A stretch of DNA of 64,000 nt, taken from an uncultured Dialister sp. (GTDB lineage Bacteria > Bacillota > Negativicutes > Veillonellales > Dialisteraceae). Shown in pieces: positions 28,473 to 36,047 of the stretch (positions within the stretch are counted from its first letter, which is position 1; every line of letters starts with the position of its first letter). The stretch spans positions 199,719-263,718 of the forward strand of contig UQJW01000001.1 in assembly GCA_900541485.1 (NCBI GenBank), given 5' to 3'. Below the pieces are notes generated by a model. It was not told where the DNA came from. It did no database searches and worked only from the letters and a program-made list of their open reading frames with translations. Position numbers and translations under genes: made by a program.

Positions 28473-29846
28473 TTATCTCCTGCTATCCCGATACTTCATA
28501 CAATTTTTTATTAATTGTCCTGCTGCCTTAGGATTTCCATCAAACGACAGATGCAAATAAGATGCTAATATATTGTCATGGCTATATCCCTCTTTGTGTG
28601 GGGTTTTCTGTCGTGTCCCTTGTAGTAAATATGCCCACGAAAAATCTTCTTCTCCTTCCATTATTGAAAAATGAAATTCATGTCCTTTCAGTTCATCATA
28701 TTTTTCCGCAATAATAGTAGAAGACAGTGCTTTACCTGTTACATATCCTACACGCTGCAGTTTTTTTTGCATTTTGCATATAGCAGGAACAATTCCAACC
28801 ATATCATATGTTTCATCTGCAAATCCCTGAATTTTTTTACATAAATACATGAGTCCTCCGCACTCGGCATAAATTGGAATTCCCTTAAGAGCTAATTCTC
28901 GGATAGATGATTTCATAGATTCGTTTCTCTCCAATTCATGAAGAAACATTTCCGGAAATCCTCCCCCAAAAATAATTCCATCTACCTCCGGAACGGTTTC
29001 ATCTCTCAGAGGGCTGAACGGGATAAGCTCCGCCCCCTTTTTTTCGAGTGCTGCCAAGCTTGTCGGATAATAAAAAGAAAATGCTTCATCTTTCGCAACA
29101 GCAATTTTTACAAGCTTTTCTTTAATTGAACATTCTGGCTCAATATATCCTAACGTATTCGCCTGATTGGCTACCGTTAAAAGAGTTTCCGTATCAATCC
29201 ATTTTTCAGCCGCTTCAGCCATATAACGAATCAACTGATTCGTTTCTATTTCTGTCACAGGAGTTAACCCCAAGTGCCTTTCCGGTGTTTTTAAGTCATC
29301 ATCCCGATGAAAAGCGCCCAATACAGGCATATTAATTTTATTCATGGCTTCCCGAATCATTAATTCATGCTTCTCTGAACCAAGACGATTTAGAATAACC
29401 CCTGCTATTTCAATATCCTTATCGTATTCTCTAAATCCTAAAGCCGTAGCTGCAATACTGTCTCCCACAGCCTTGCAGTCAAGAACTAAAACAACCGGTG
29501 CCCTTAATTTTTTTGCAATATCCGCTGTGCTGCTTATACCATTGGCGCCACCATCAAAAAGTCCCATAACTCCTTCAATAATCGAAATATCGGCGCCTTC
29601 AGAAAGTGTTGCAAATGTTGGAACTAAACGTTCCGGTGGTGTCATCCATGTATCTAAATTGTAAGATGGTCTGCCGGCTGCTTTGGTATGAAAACCTGGA
29701 TCAATATAATCCGGCCCCACCTTAAACGGTTGTACCTCATATCCCTTTGCATGAAGTGCCGCCAAAAGGCCGGTAACAATTGTAGTTTTCCCTACACCAC
29801 TATTTGTCCCTGCTATAACAACCCTTGGTCTGTTAATTTTTGTCAT
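28473..29846 (-). CDS. cbiA: Cobyrinate a,c-diamide synthase
   Basis: About 457 residues. N-terminal dethiobiotin synthetase-like ATPase with P-loop GTNSGVGKTT; central region with VILNRLGSEKHELMIREA; C-terminal class I glutamine amidotransferase with the nucleophile in YAECGGLMYL and histidine in GHEFHFS. It amidates carboxylates a and c of the corrin ring. A TTG at 29867 and ATG at 29855 give longer frames; ATG at 29846 is best spaced from AGAGAG. It overlaps the methyltransferase gene by 14 bp. Confidence 0.92.
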   Translation of the reverse strand: MTKINRPRVVIAGTNSGVGKTTIVTGLLAALHAKGYEVQPFKVGPDYIDPGFHTKAAGRPSYNLDTWMTPPERLVPTFATLSEGADISIIEGVMGLFDGGANGISSTADIAKKLRAPVVLVLDCKAVGDSIAATALGFREYDKDIEIAGVILNRLGSEKHELMIREAMNKINMPVLGAFHRDDDLKTPERHLGLTPVTEIETNQLIRYMAEAAEKWIDTETLLTVANQANTLGYIEPECSIKEKLVKIAVAKDEAFSFYYPTSLAALEKKGAELIPFSPLRDETVPEVDGIIFGGGFPEMFLHELERNESMKSSIRELALKGIPIYAECGGLMYLCKKIQGFADETYDMVGIVPAICKMQKKLQRVGYVTGKALSSTIIAEKYDELKGHEFHFSIMEGEEDFSWAYLLQGTRQKTPHKEGYSHDNILASYLHLSFDGNPKAAGQLIKNCMKYRDSRR

Positions 29847-30558
29847 GGGAAACATCTCTCTTTGCAATAATTGTGCTCAGATAATTCGGTTTATAATCAG
29901 ACGGTAAAAGATCCAAATCTCGTTCTATAATTTCGTCCGGCAAGCCTGCTCTTGAGACCATAACAGCATTTTTTATCATATTATGTTTTCTAAGTTCTTC
30001 TTGTATAAATGCAAATTTTTTATAGACCTTCATGATAACTGCATTATCACAAGCCTCTAACGCTTTATCAATTTTTTCCGGAGAAGCAGTTGCCGGAATG
30101 ATTAATAGATTTTCTTCCCATTCTGTAATTGGCAATCCTATCTGTGAAGCTATCCCTAAAAATGCAGGTATTCCCGGGATTGTTTCTACCTCATAATCTG
30201 AATTTTCTAAGGCATGAAAAATATACATATAGGTGCTGTAAAGCATTGGGTCACCTAATGTAAGAAATACTATATTTTTTCCTTCTTCTAATTTTTCAGA
30301 TATAATTTTTCTGTTCTCCACCCATTGTTTCTTCACAATGTCCATGTCCGTTACCATCTGAAAAACAAGGGGTAAAATATCTGTTTTCTCTGAAATGTAT
30401 GGTTTCGCTATATTGTATGCTACGGATCCATCTTTTTTTTCTGTTTTGGGGGTAATGATTATATCTGCCTTTTGAATGATTTCCACCGCCTTGACTGTCA
30501 ATAATTTAAAATCTCCCGGCCCTACCCCTATTCCATATAATTTTCCTGTTGTTTTCAT
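29833..30558 (-). CDS. cbiL: Precorrin-2 / cobalt-factor II C20-methyltransferase
   Basis: About 241 residues from the ATG at 30558, which has GGAGGAAGATAAT; the longer frame reads through a terminator. Tetrapyrrole methylase fold with GIGVGPGDFKLLTVKAVE at the N-terminus, FLTLGDPMLYSTYMYIF near residue 100 and the IPGIPAFLGIASQIGLPI segment. SAM-dependent methylation at C20 is the CbiL/CobI step. Aerobic and anaerobic versions cannot be told apart; the anaerobic-type host makes CbiL more likely. It heads the cbiL-cbiA-cobO unit. Confidence 0.9.
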   Translation of the reverse strand: MKTTGKLYGIGVGPGDFKLLTVKAVEIIQKADIIITPKTEKKDGSVAYNIAKPYISEKTDILPLVFQMVTDMDIVKKQWVENRKIISEKLEEGKNIVFLTLGDPMLYSTYMYIFHALENSDYEVETIPGIPAFLGIASQIGLPITEWEENLLIIPATASPEKIDKALEACDNAVIMKVYKKFAFIQEELRKHNMIKNAVMVSRAGLPDEIIERDLDLLPSDYKPNYLSTIIAKRDVSHDKN

Positions 30559-30608
30559 ATTATCTTCCTCCAAATCATTTAATTTTTCTTTTATTTTAAC
30601 ATTTTTAA

Positions 30609-30647
30609 GAAAAAAAATCTGTGCTATACAAAATATATGCACAGATT
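30609..30647 (-). terminator. Terminator after tonB
   Basis: Arms AATCTGTGC / GCACAGATT around 14 nt, followed on the minus strand by a run of seven or more Ts. It separates exbB-exbD-tonB from cbiL. Confidence 0.88.
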
Positions 30648-30657
30648 AGACCCTTTT

Positions 30658-31431
30658 TTATTTAAGATGGAAATTAATCGGAACTCTTGACCTGGATTCT
30701 ACAGCAATACCATTCTGTTTAGCAGGTACAAATTGCCATCCGTATACAGCATTAACGGCAGCATTATCCAATGCACTATCTCCTGATGAAACTTCAACCC
30801 ATGCACTGGTAACAGTACCATCAACTCCTATAATAAATCCCACACTTGTTGTACCTTCACGATTTGCCGCTCTTGATGACTCAGGATATTGCGGACCGGG
30901 ATTGCTCAATATTTGGGGCCCGATTGTATCTCCCGTCCCGACACCGGTTCCGTCTCCGCCACCACTTCCGGAGCCTGTTCCCGGACCGATTCCGGATCCC
31001 GTTCCTGTACCCGTTCCCGAGCCGTCTCCGCCGCCTGTCCCGGTTCCGGATCCATAACCACGGCTACTATACCTTCCGGAGCTAGTGTTTGCAGATGAAA
31101 AAGATTCCGTCTTTCTTTCTATGTTTTCCTTAATATCAGAGGGAATCTCGTGAACATCTTCTGCTATTTCCTCATCTGGTATATCTTGTATCGGTGCCAG
31201 AGGTATTTCAGTCGGTTGAGCCGTCGGAGAATTTATTTCCGGCCCGGCCTCAGGACTTCCTCCACCGCCGCCCCCACCTGCAAAAGACACTAAATCAATC
31301 TCAATCGGACTTTTATCTACAGATTCACGAGGAAACAAAAAAGCGGCAACACCGATTAAAATAATTGCCATTGCATGACATGATAAAGAAATACCAAAAG
31401 CGGTCATCCATCGGTACTTAAAAGTAACCAT
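30658..31431 (-). CDS. tonB: TonB-type energy-transducing protein with glycine-rich linker
   Basis: 257 residues. One N-terminal membrane segment (about 10-33, SLSCHAMAIILIGVAAFLF), then a long periplasmic linker, and a C-terminal TonB domain (about 170-257) with NPGPQYPESSRAANREGTTSVGFIIGVDGTV and the final AVYGWQFVPAKQNGIAV. TonB links the ExbB-ExbD proton motor to outer-membrane receptors, so its presence implies an outer membrane. The linker has stretches of Gly/Ser/Thr repeats (about 120-165) and seven glycines near residue 55, instead of only the usual Pro-rich run. It lies 11 bp after exbD. Confidence 0.92.
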   Translation of the reverse strand: MVTFKYRWMTAFGISLSCHAMAIILIGVAAFLFPRESVDKSPIEIDLVSFAGGGGGGGSPEAGPEINSPTAQPTEIPLAPIQDIPDEEIAEDVHEIPSDIKENIERKTESFSSANTSSGRYSSRGYGSGTGTGGGDGSGTGTGTGSGIGPGTGSGSGGGDGTGVGTGDTIGPQILSNPGPQYPESSRAANREGTTSVGFIIGVDGTVTSAWVEVSSGDSALDNAAVNAVYGWQFVPAKQNGIAVESRSRVPINFHLK

Positions 31432-31442
31432 AATGCCCCCTT

Positions 31443-31865
31443 TTACTCTTTTACAGCAGCAGGTTTTGCTTCTGTAGCAATACCAATCTTACTAATTCCT
31501 ACCGATTTTAATTGATCCAAAACAAATACAAAATCTCCATGTTCCGATTTTTCATCCGCACGAAGAACAATGCTTACCTCAGGATTTCTGTTCTTTTCAA
31601 TTTCCATTCTTTTCCGCAAAGAACTGTGGTCTATTTTTTCCTGTTCTACATAAATTTGTCCATCTGAAGTAATCGTAATTGGTATTGTTTTTTCCAAGTT
31701 CATCTTTGCTGATGCAGTTTGCGGCAAATTTAAATTAATTGACTTCTGTACTACCATTGTAAGCATACTCATCATGAAAAATACAAGGAGAAAGAAAATA
31801 ATATCAATCATCGGAATAATCATAATCTTCGGTTTTTTCTCTACCTCCAAAGATTGTAATCTCAT
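31443..31865 (-). CDS. exbD: ExbD/TolR family proton-channel protein
   Basis: 140 residues with one membrane segment (about 15-35) preceded by KPKIMIIPMIDIIFFLLVFFMMS; the aspartate in MIDIIF is the conserved proton-carrying residue of ExbD/TolR. The rest is periplasmic. Its ATG overlaps the exbB stop (ATGA), and tonB follows, so this is the TonB rather than the Tol system. Confidence 0.93.
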   Translation of the reverse strand: MRLQSLEVEKKPKIMIIPMIDIIFFLLVFFMMSMLTMVVQKSINLNLPQTASAKMNLEKTIPITITSDGQIYVEQEKIDHSSLRKRMEIEKNRNPEVSIVLRADEKSEHGDFVFVLDQLKSVGISKIGIATEAKPAAVKE

Positions 31866-32470
31866 TTTCTATCACCTTCCACAATTGCTAAATATACAGA
31901 TGATATTTTCTCTATAGCAGAGACATAACCGCTTACTTGCTGGGATAAATATGTGTAAGCGATTAAAGCAATTATGGCCACAAATAACCCGGCAGCAGTG
32001 CAGACAAGCGCTTCCGCTACACCACCGGTAATTGCAAAAGGTTGTCCTTCCGATACAGATAAAATATCAAATGAGCCAATCATTCCTATAACCGTTCCTA
32101 AAAGCCCCATTAATGGTGACAATGTTACAATTACATCCAGATAATTTAAATAGTTCTTTAATAAACCTGATGCATGCACAGCTGCACCTTCAACTATAGT
32201 TGTTTGATGAGCATTTTTCCCTAATGAATTTGTTGCTTCAAGGATAATCGATGCAGGAATTCCTCCATCTTTTATTAAGACCGCTTGTAATCCTTCTATG
32301 TCTTTATTCCTTAAAAATTCCGGGATTGCCTTTGATAACTGATTAATATCCGACCTGTTAGCTCCATAATAACGGTACCGTTCTATGAAAATTGCAACGA
32401 CAATAATTGAAGAAATTAACAACGGATACATCATTAACCCGCCTGCATGAAATAAGTGAAGCAAATCCAT
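31862..32470 (-). CDS. exbB: ExbB/MotA/TolQ family proton-channel protein
   Basis: About 202 residues from the ATG at 32470, with GGAGGGG in front; a TTG at 32485 opens a longer frame. Three membrane segments are visible: near residues 10-30, in the DVIVTLSPLMGLLGTVIGMIGSF region, and in VAEALVCTAAGLFVAIIALIAYTYL. These two later segments carry the family core. ExbB forms the pentameric motor base with ExbD. First gene of the exbB-exbD-tonB operon. Confidence 0.93.
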   Translation of the reverse strand: MDLLHLFHAGGLMMYPLLISSIIVVAIFIERYRYYGANRSDINQLSKAIPEFLRNKDIEGLQAVLIKDGGIPASIILEATNSLGKNAHQTTIVEGAAVHASGLLKNYLNYLDVIVTLSPLMGLLGTVIGMIGSFDILSVSEGQPFAITGGVAEALVCTAAGLFVAIIALIAYTYLSQQVSGYVSAIEKISSVYLAIVEGDRK

Positions 32471-32494
32471 AATTTTCCCCTCCAAGAATGAGAT

Positions 32495-32513
32495 TCATTA
32501 TCTTATCATAATT
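32495..32513 (-). promoter_or_regulatory. Possible Fur-box half-site in front of exbB
   Basis: The stretch TCATTATCTTATCATAATT shares the CATTATC and ATTATGATAA halves with the Fur consensus but matches only about half of the 19 positions. It lies 25-45 bp upstream of the exbB start, beside a TATAAT. Iron control of exbB-tonB is common, so the match is noted with low confidence. Confidence 0.25.
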
Positions 32514-32556
32514 ATAAAAAAAATAAACATTCATAATTATAAAAAAAATAAACATT
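32507..32556. repeat. Perfect 25-bp tandem duplication before exbB
   Basis: Two contiguous identical 25-bp units (32507-32531 and 32532-32556), each containing CATAATTAT, eight As and TAAACATT. On the minus strand each unit carries a TATAAT and a T-run. The distal unit overlaps the 3' arm of the terminator of the upstream gene, so the duplication copied part of a terminator and a -10-like box. Confidence 0.9.
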
Positions 32557-32576
32557 TAATGGATAAAATGTTTATT
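32547..32576 (-). terminator. Terminator after the 113-residue protein gene
   Basis: Arms AATAAACATTT / AAATGTTTATT with an 8-nt loop, followed on the minus strand by eight Ts. It precedes the exbB promoter region. Confidence 0.75.
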
Positions 32577-32652
32577 TTTTATCTCTTAGAAAAGAATATC
32601 ATTCCTTTTTTATTAAGTCAAATTTAAAAATTCACAATGATTATTTTATTGA

Positions 32653-32994
32653 TTAATATCCGTTTGTCTGGCTTACTACACGAAAATCATCAACACCAAA
32701 GGATTTACAAATCTTCTCCCAAAAAATTCCCGTTAACAAAGACCGGTACATTTCATTTTTAGTTATTAACAGTAAACGATTTCCGTCTTGCGTAATGCGA
32801 ATCAGCCCATTATTAATATATTTTTCAAAATCCTTCTTTTCCATGATCCCTTGTAATTTTAATAAGCCTTCTCGTTCAACCCCCTCTTGATATTCCGGAC
32901 GTTCTAAAATCGGAGTGAAACGGATTTCGTAAATTGTATCATTGTACCCTTTCTCCTTTGCGGAATATCGTTTTTCTTTTTCCATTTCTGTCAT
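32653..32994 (-). CDS. Hypothetical protein, 113 residues
   Basis: Small soluble protein, charged N-terminus (MTEMEKEKRYSAKEKGY) and a central RFTPILERPEYQEGVEREGLLKLQGI segment, ending in FGVDDFRVVSQTNGY. AAAGGGTG precedes the ATG. No membrane segment or recognisable motif. It is between radC and exbB with its own terminator. I do not recognise a family. Confidence 0.65.
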   Translation of the reverse strand: MTEMEKEKRYSAKEKGYNDTIYEIRFTPILERPEYQEGVEREGLLKLQGIMEKKDFEKYINNGLIRITQDGNRLLLITKNEMYRSLLTGIFWEKICKSFGVDDFRVVSQTNGY

Positions 32995-33042
32995 AAAAAA
33001 ACACCCTTTCTGAAATAAATTTTATCATTTTTGGAAATATAT

Positions 33043-33729
33043 CTATTCTATATATCCCCGTTCACATAGGCTCACAAAAATACCGTCTCCAATGATAATA
33101 TGATCCAAGACTGACATATCGAGTAATTTCGCCGCATCAGAAAAGGCTTTTGTCACTCCTATATCTGCTCTTGAAGGTTCCGGATCCCCGGACGGATGGT
33201 TATGGATAAGAATTACATTATAAGCCTTATACCGAAGTGCCCAACGCATTCCTTCTTTTATATCGGCAGAAGCGGCATTCATATTTCCTATACTTATTTC
33301 TTTATAGCCCAGTAGTTTATTCTTTGCATTCAAGAAACAAATCAAAAAATGTTCCTGACTTTCATGTCTGAGCTTTTCCATAAAATAAGAGGAAACCTCT
33401 CCCGGAGTACCAAAGTGCGGTAACTTTTGCTTGCTGTATAGACAACACAACCGCCGACCTAATTCTACGGCTGCACAAATAGTGATTGCTTTATCTCGCC
33501 CTATCCCCTGAATCAGCGTCAAATCTCTCCAGTCTAAATCATCAAACCCACTTCCTCCTGCCGTCACCGCCAGATTTTTCACTACTTCTCCTGCAATTTC
33601 TAAAACAGAATGACCATGACGTCCCGTACGCAGAAGAATAGCGACTAAATCTGTTAAACTGGCATTTGTTGGTGACTCGGCAAATCTTTCTCTTGGTTTA
33701 TCCTCACTTCTCATTTCCTTTATCAGCAT
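33043..33729 (-). CDS. radC: RadC family protein (JAB1/MPN metalloprotease fold)
   Basis: About 228 residues from the ATG at 33729 with GAGGAG in front. N-terminal helix-hairpin-helix-like part (LIQGIGRDKAITICAAVELGRR) and a C-terminal MPN domain with the metal motif HNHPSGDPEPSRADIGVT (JAMM). The family was once thought to act in DNA repair, but no role is established. It is followed by the unknown 113-residue gene. Confidence 0.9.
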   Translation of the reverse strand: MLIKEMRSEDKPRERFAESPTNASLTDLVAILLRTGRHGHSVLEIAGEVVKNLAVTAGGSGFDDLDWRDLTLIQGIGRDKAITICAAVELGRRLCCLYSKQKLPHFGTPGEVSSYFMEKLRHESQEHFLICFLNAKNKLLGYKEISIGNMNAASADIKEGMRWALRYKAYNVILIHNHPSGDPEPSRADIGVTKAFSDAAKLLDMSVLDHIIIGDGIFVSLCERGYIE

Positions 33730-33785
33730 GAAATGACTCCTCAATATGATATGAATTAACCAAAATAAATTTTTATCGCAAAATC

Positions 33786-34052
33786 TTAAAAGCGTTTATA
33801 AAGCCAGGCGGCAATCAATATCCCGATAATGCTAATTAAATTAGGAGCAAATCGGATTCCAAAACGCAACTCTATGATGGCAAGATTCAAATAGATATCC
33901 TTTAAATTAAATATTTCATAGGTTTGTGTAAAGTAAGGCATCATTCCTGAAAAACTGACATGATTCAATACTTCTCCTACAATTCCTCCAATTAATGCCC
34001 CACACGCTAAAAAAAGTAAAAGTGAAAATACACTGTGTCCGCTAACTCTCAT
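33786..34052 (-). CDS. DUF4321 membrane protein
   Basis: 88 residues with two membrane segments at the ends (LLLFLACGALIGGIVGEVLNH and LISIIGILIAAWLY) and a short loop between. The GALIGGIVGE start and terminal layout match DUF4321, a small Firmicutes family often located near radC. GGAGG precedes the ATG. Function unknown. Confidence 0.75.
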   Translation of the reverse strand: MRVSGHSVFSLLLFLACGALIGGIVGEVLNHVSFSGMMPYFTQTYEIFNLKDIYLNLAIIELRFGIRFAPNLISIIGILIAAWLYKRF

Positions 34053-34071
34053 TATATCCTCCGTCTGTTAC

Positions 34072-34653
34072 TCAAAATGTTTCACCTAAATATATTTTTC
34101 CTGAAATAAATTCAGATAATTGTTTTCCTGTACGATCCGTACTCCTATATTGATAAATGATACGCCAAATAATACCTTTGTATTCAAAAATATATTCTGT
34201 AACAGTTAGGTTTATTTTTTCTCCTCTCGTCATTTCATCAAAAATAAAGTTCAGTTTTTTCCCATTCTCCGATTGAATCTTAATATCTGATTCCTGTATT
34301 TTCAGATTAGACACATGAGGATTCTCTTGCAGAATACCCTTGGCTGTAATTGCAACAGATTCTACGGATTTATCAGATGTGGCTGTATCCGCAGTAACAA
34401 AAATCTGTATATTCTTATTATGTCCTTCTGCATGAATACTCTTGGCTGATTTTGCCTGAAGCTCTACCTGTTTCCCTTCTGAAAAAAGCTCAAATGGTGT
34501 CACAACCGTAATAGTTGCATTAGAACATCTGACTCTGTTTCTTCCAAAAACAAATTCATCCCCTATTTCATCATGCCGGCATCCGGACAACAATAGGAGT
34601 AACCATGCCAAACATATAATTAAGATAGCTTTTCTGTTACTAATCAGTACCAA
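34072..34653 (-). CDS. Predicted lipoprotein of unknown function
   Basis: 193 residues. The signal sequence ends in the lipobox LLSGC (about residues 21-25), so the mature protein is lipid-anchored. The start is TTG with AGGAGAGAACG in front; no ATG gives a plausible signal peptide. The body is strand-rich with ITVVTPFELFSEGKQVELQAKSAKSIHAEGHN and EYIFEYKGIIWRIIYQYRS near the end, which looks like a small beta-sandwich; family unknown. It is the first gene of the leftward unit with DUF4321 and radC, divergent from tmcAL. Confidence 0.7.
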   Translation of the reverse strand: MVLISNRKAILIICLAWLLLLLSGCRHDEIGDEFVFGRNRVRCSNATITVVTPFELFSEGKQVELQAKSAKSIHAEGHNKNIQIFVTADTATSDKSVESVAITAKGILQENPHVSNLKIQESDIKIQSENGKKLNFIFDEMTRGEKINLTVTEYIFEYKGIIWRIIYQYRSTDRTGKQLSEFISGKIYLGETF

Positions 34654-34763
34654 CGTTCTCTCCTATATAAAATTTAACTATTTATCTGATTATTAATTAT
34701 ACCATAGGGATTAATATATATTTGGTTTCTGTGATAATATAAATAACAGTGAAAGGATAAAAA

Positions 34764-35918
34764 ATGTATATCGGTATAATAGCAGAATGGAATCCTTTTC
34801 ATGAAGGACACGCCTACATGCTTCAAAAAATAAAAAAACAATACCCGCAAGCTCCAATTATTGGGGTAATGAGCGGATCTTTTGTCCAACGTGGCGAACC
34901 TGCACTATTCAACAAATGGATACGTGCTAAATGGGCCCTTTCTCAAGGGATGAGCGCTGTCATAGAATTTCCTTCATTTTGTGTACTTCAAAGTGCCGAC
35001 ATATTTGCTGAATATGCTGTTTCTTTTTTGTGTCAGTTGGGGTGTACTCATGTTGCATTTGGTGCAGAATCACTAAGCTTTTCTGAGTTCAAAAAACTTG
35101 CTTTATGGTCTTTATCAGAAGAATGTAACGAATATTTTCATAGCTTTCTCGAAAAAGGATTCCCATATTCTTCTGCTATTACGCAAAGCATAGAAATTGG
35201 ATTTCCTGAATTATCACAGGAATTAAAAAAGCCTAATAACCTGTTGGGCTTCAGATATGTTTTGGCTGCGACAAAACAAAATCTGCCTTTGTCTTTTATT
35301 GTCATTCCCCGGAATCAATTACATCCTGCTTCTGCAACACTTGCACGCCAAAGTCTTATTGATGAAGGAGATTATCCCCTTCTGCCGCCTGATATAAGAG
35401 GCGAAGCAACAAGACTGATAAAATCAGGAGAATACTTATCCTACTCGAGATATGAATCAGCTTGCTTGTTGATTAATAAGCGACTCAGTAAAAAACAGCT
35501 CACTGACTCTAATTTATTCAGTGAAGGATTAGAGTACCGGTGGTTTAAAAGCATGAAGGAAACTACATGGTCCCGGGCTTTAGATCAAGTAAAAAATAAG
35601 CGCTATTTATACAGCAGACTAAAACGTATCGGAGCATCTTTACTTTTATCAGATCAAAATCCTTCTCCATTCAGTTTTAAAAATAAAATTCCTTATGCAC
35701 GACTTCTTGCATTACAGGAAAATCAAAGTTTTGTATTAAAAAAATCAAATCTGCCAATTTTAACAAGTGTTGCAAAAGCGCTGAGAGAATTATCTCCTCA
35801 AGATAATGCTATCTTGAATTTGGATATTGCTGCAACAGATATACAAAGCTTTTGTATGTTCAATGAAAATTACCGGGCAGGCCGATTAGATTTTTATAAT
35901 TCTCCTGTCATAATGTAA
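34764..35918 (+). CDS. tmcAL: tRNA(Met) cytidine acetate ligase
   Basis: 384 residues of the nucleotidyltransferase-like TmcAL family. The ATP-binding motif is EWNPFHEGHAYML (residues 8-20), then VMSGSFVQRGEPALFNKWIRAKWAL, FPSFCVLQSADIFAEYAV, and a C-terminal part including YARLLAL. The enzyme uses acetate and ATP to acetylate C34 of elongator tRNA-Met in Firmicutes. Preceded by AAAGG and divergent from the lipoprotein gene; putP follows after about 130 bp. Confidence 0.92.
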   Translation: MYIGIIAEWNPFHEGHAYMLQKIKKQYPQAPIIGVMSGSFVQRGEPALFNKWIRAKWALSQGMSAVIEFPSFCVLQSADIFAEYAVSFLCQLGCTHVAFGAESLSFSEFKKLALWSLSEECNEYFHSFLEKGFPYSSAITQSIEIGFPELSQELKKPNNLLGFRYVLAATKQNLPLSFIVIPRNQLHPASATLARQSLIDEGDYPLLPPDIRGEATRLIKSGEYLSYSRYESACLLINKRLSKKQLTDSNLFSEGLEYRWFKSMKETTWSRALDQVKNKRYLYSRLKRIGASLLLSDQNPSPFSFKNKIPYARLLALQENQSFVLKKSNLPILTSVAKALRELSPQDNAILNLDIAATDIQSFCMFNENYRAGRLDFYNSPVIM

Positions 35919-36047
35919 GGGGATGCTTTACATTATTTTTCTAAAACATTATTATGTATAAATAGTCATTAATTCTATGTAGGATAAACCAAGCAGGCAT
36001 CTTTACAGGTAATGGCTTATAAAACTATTGCTTCGGGAGGATACATT

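Noticed and set aside
30559..30657. Cobalamin riboswitch before cbiL
   Set aside because: The gap is filled by the tonB terminator and has no B12-box sequence.
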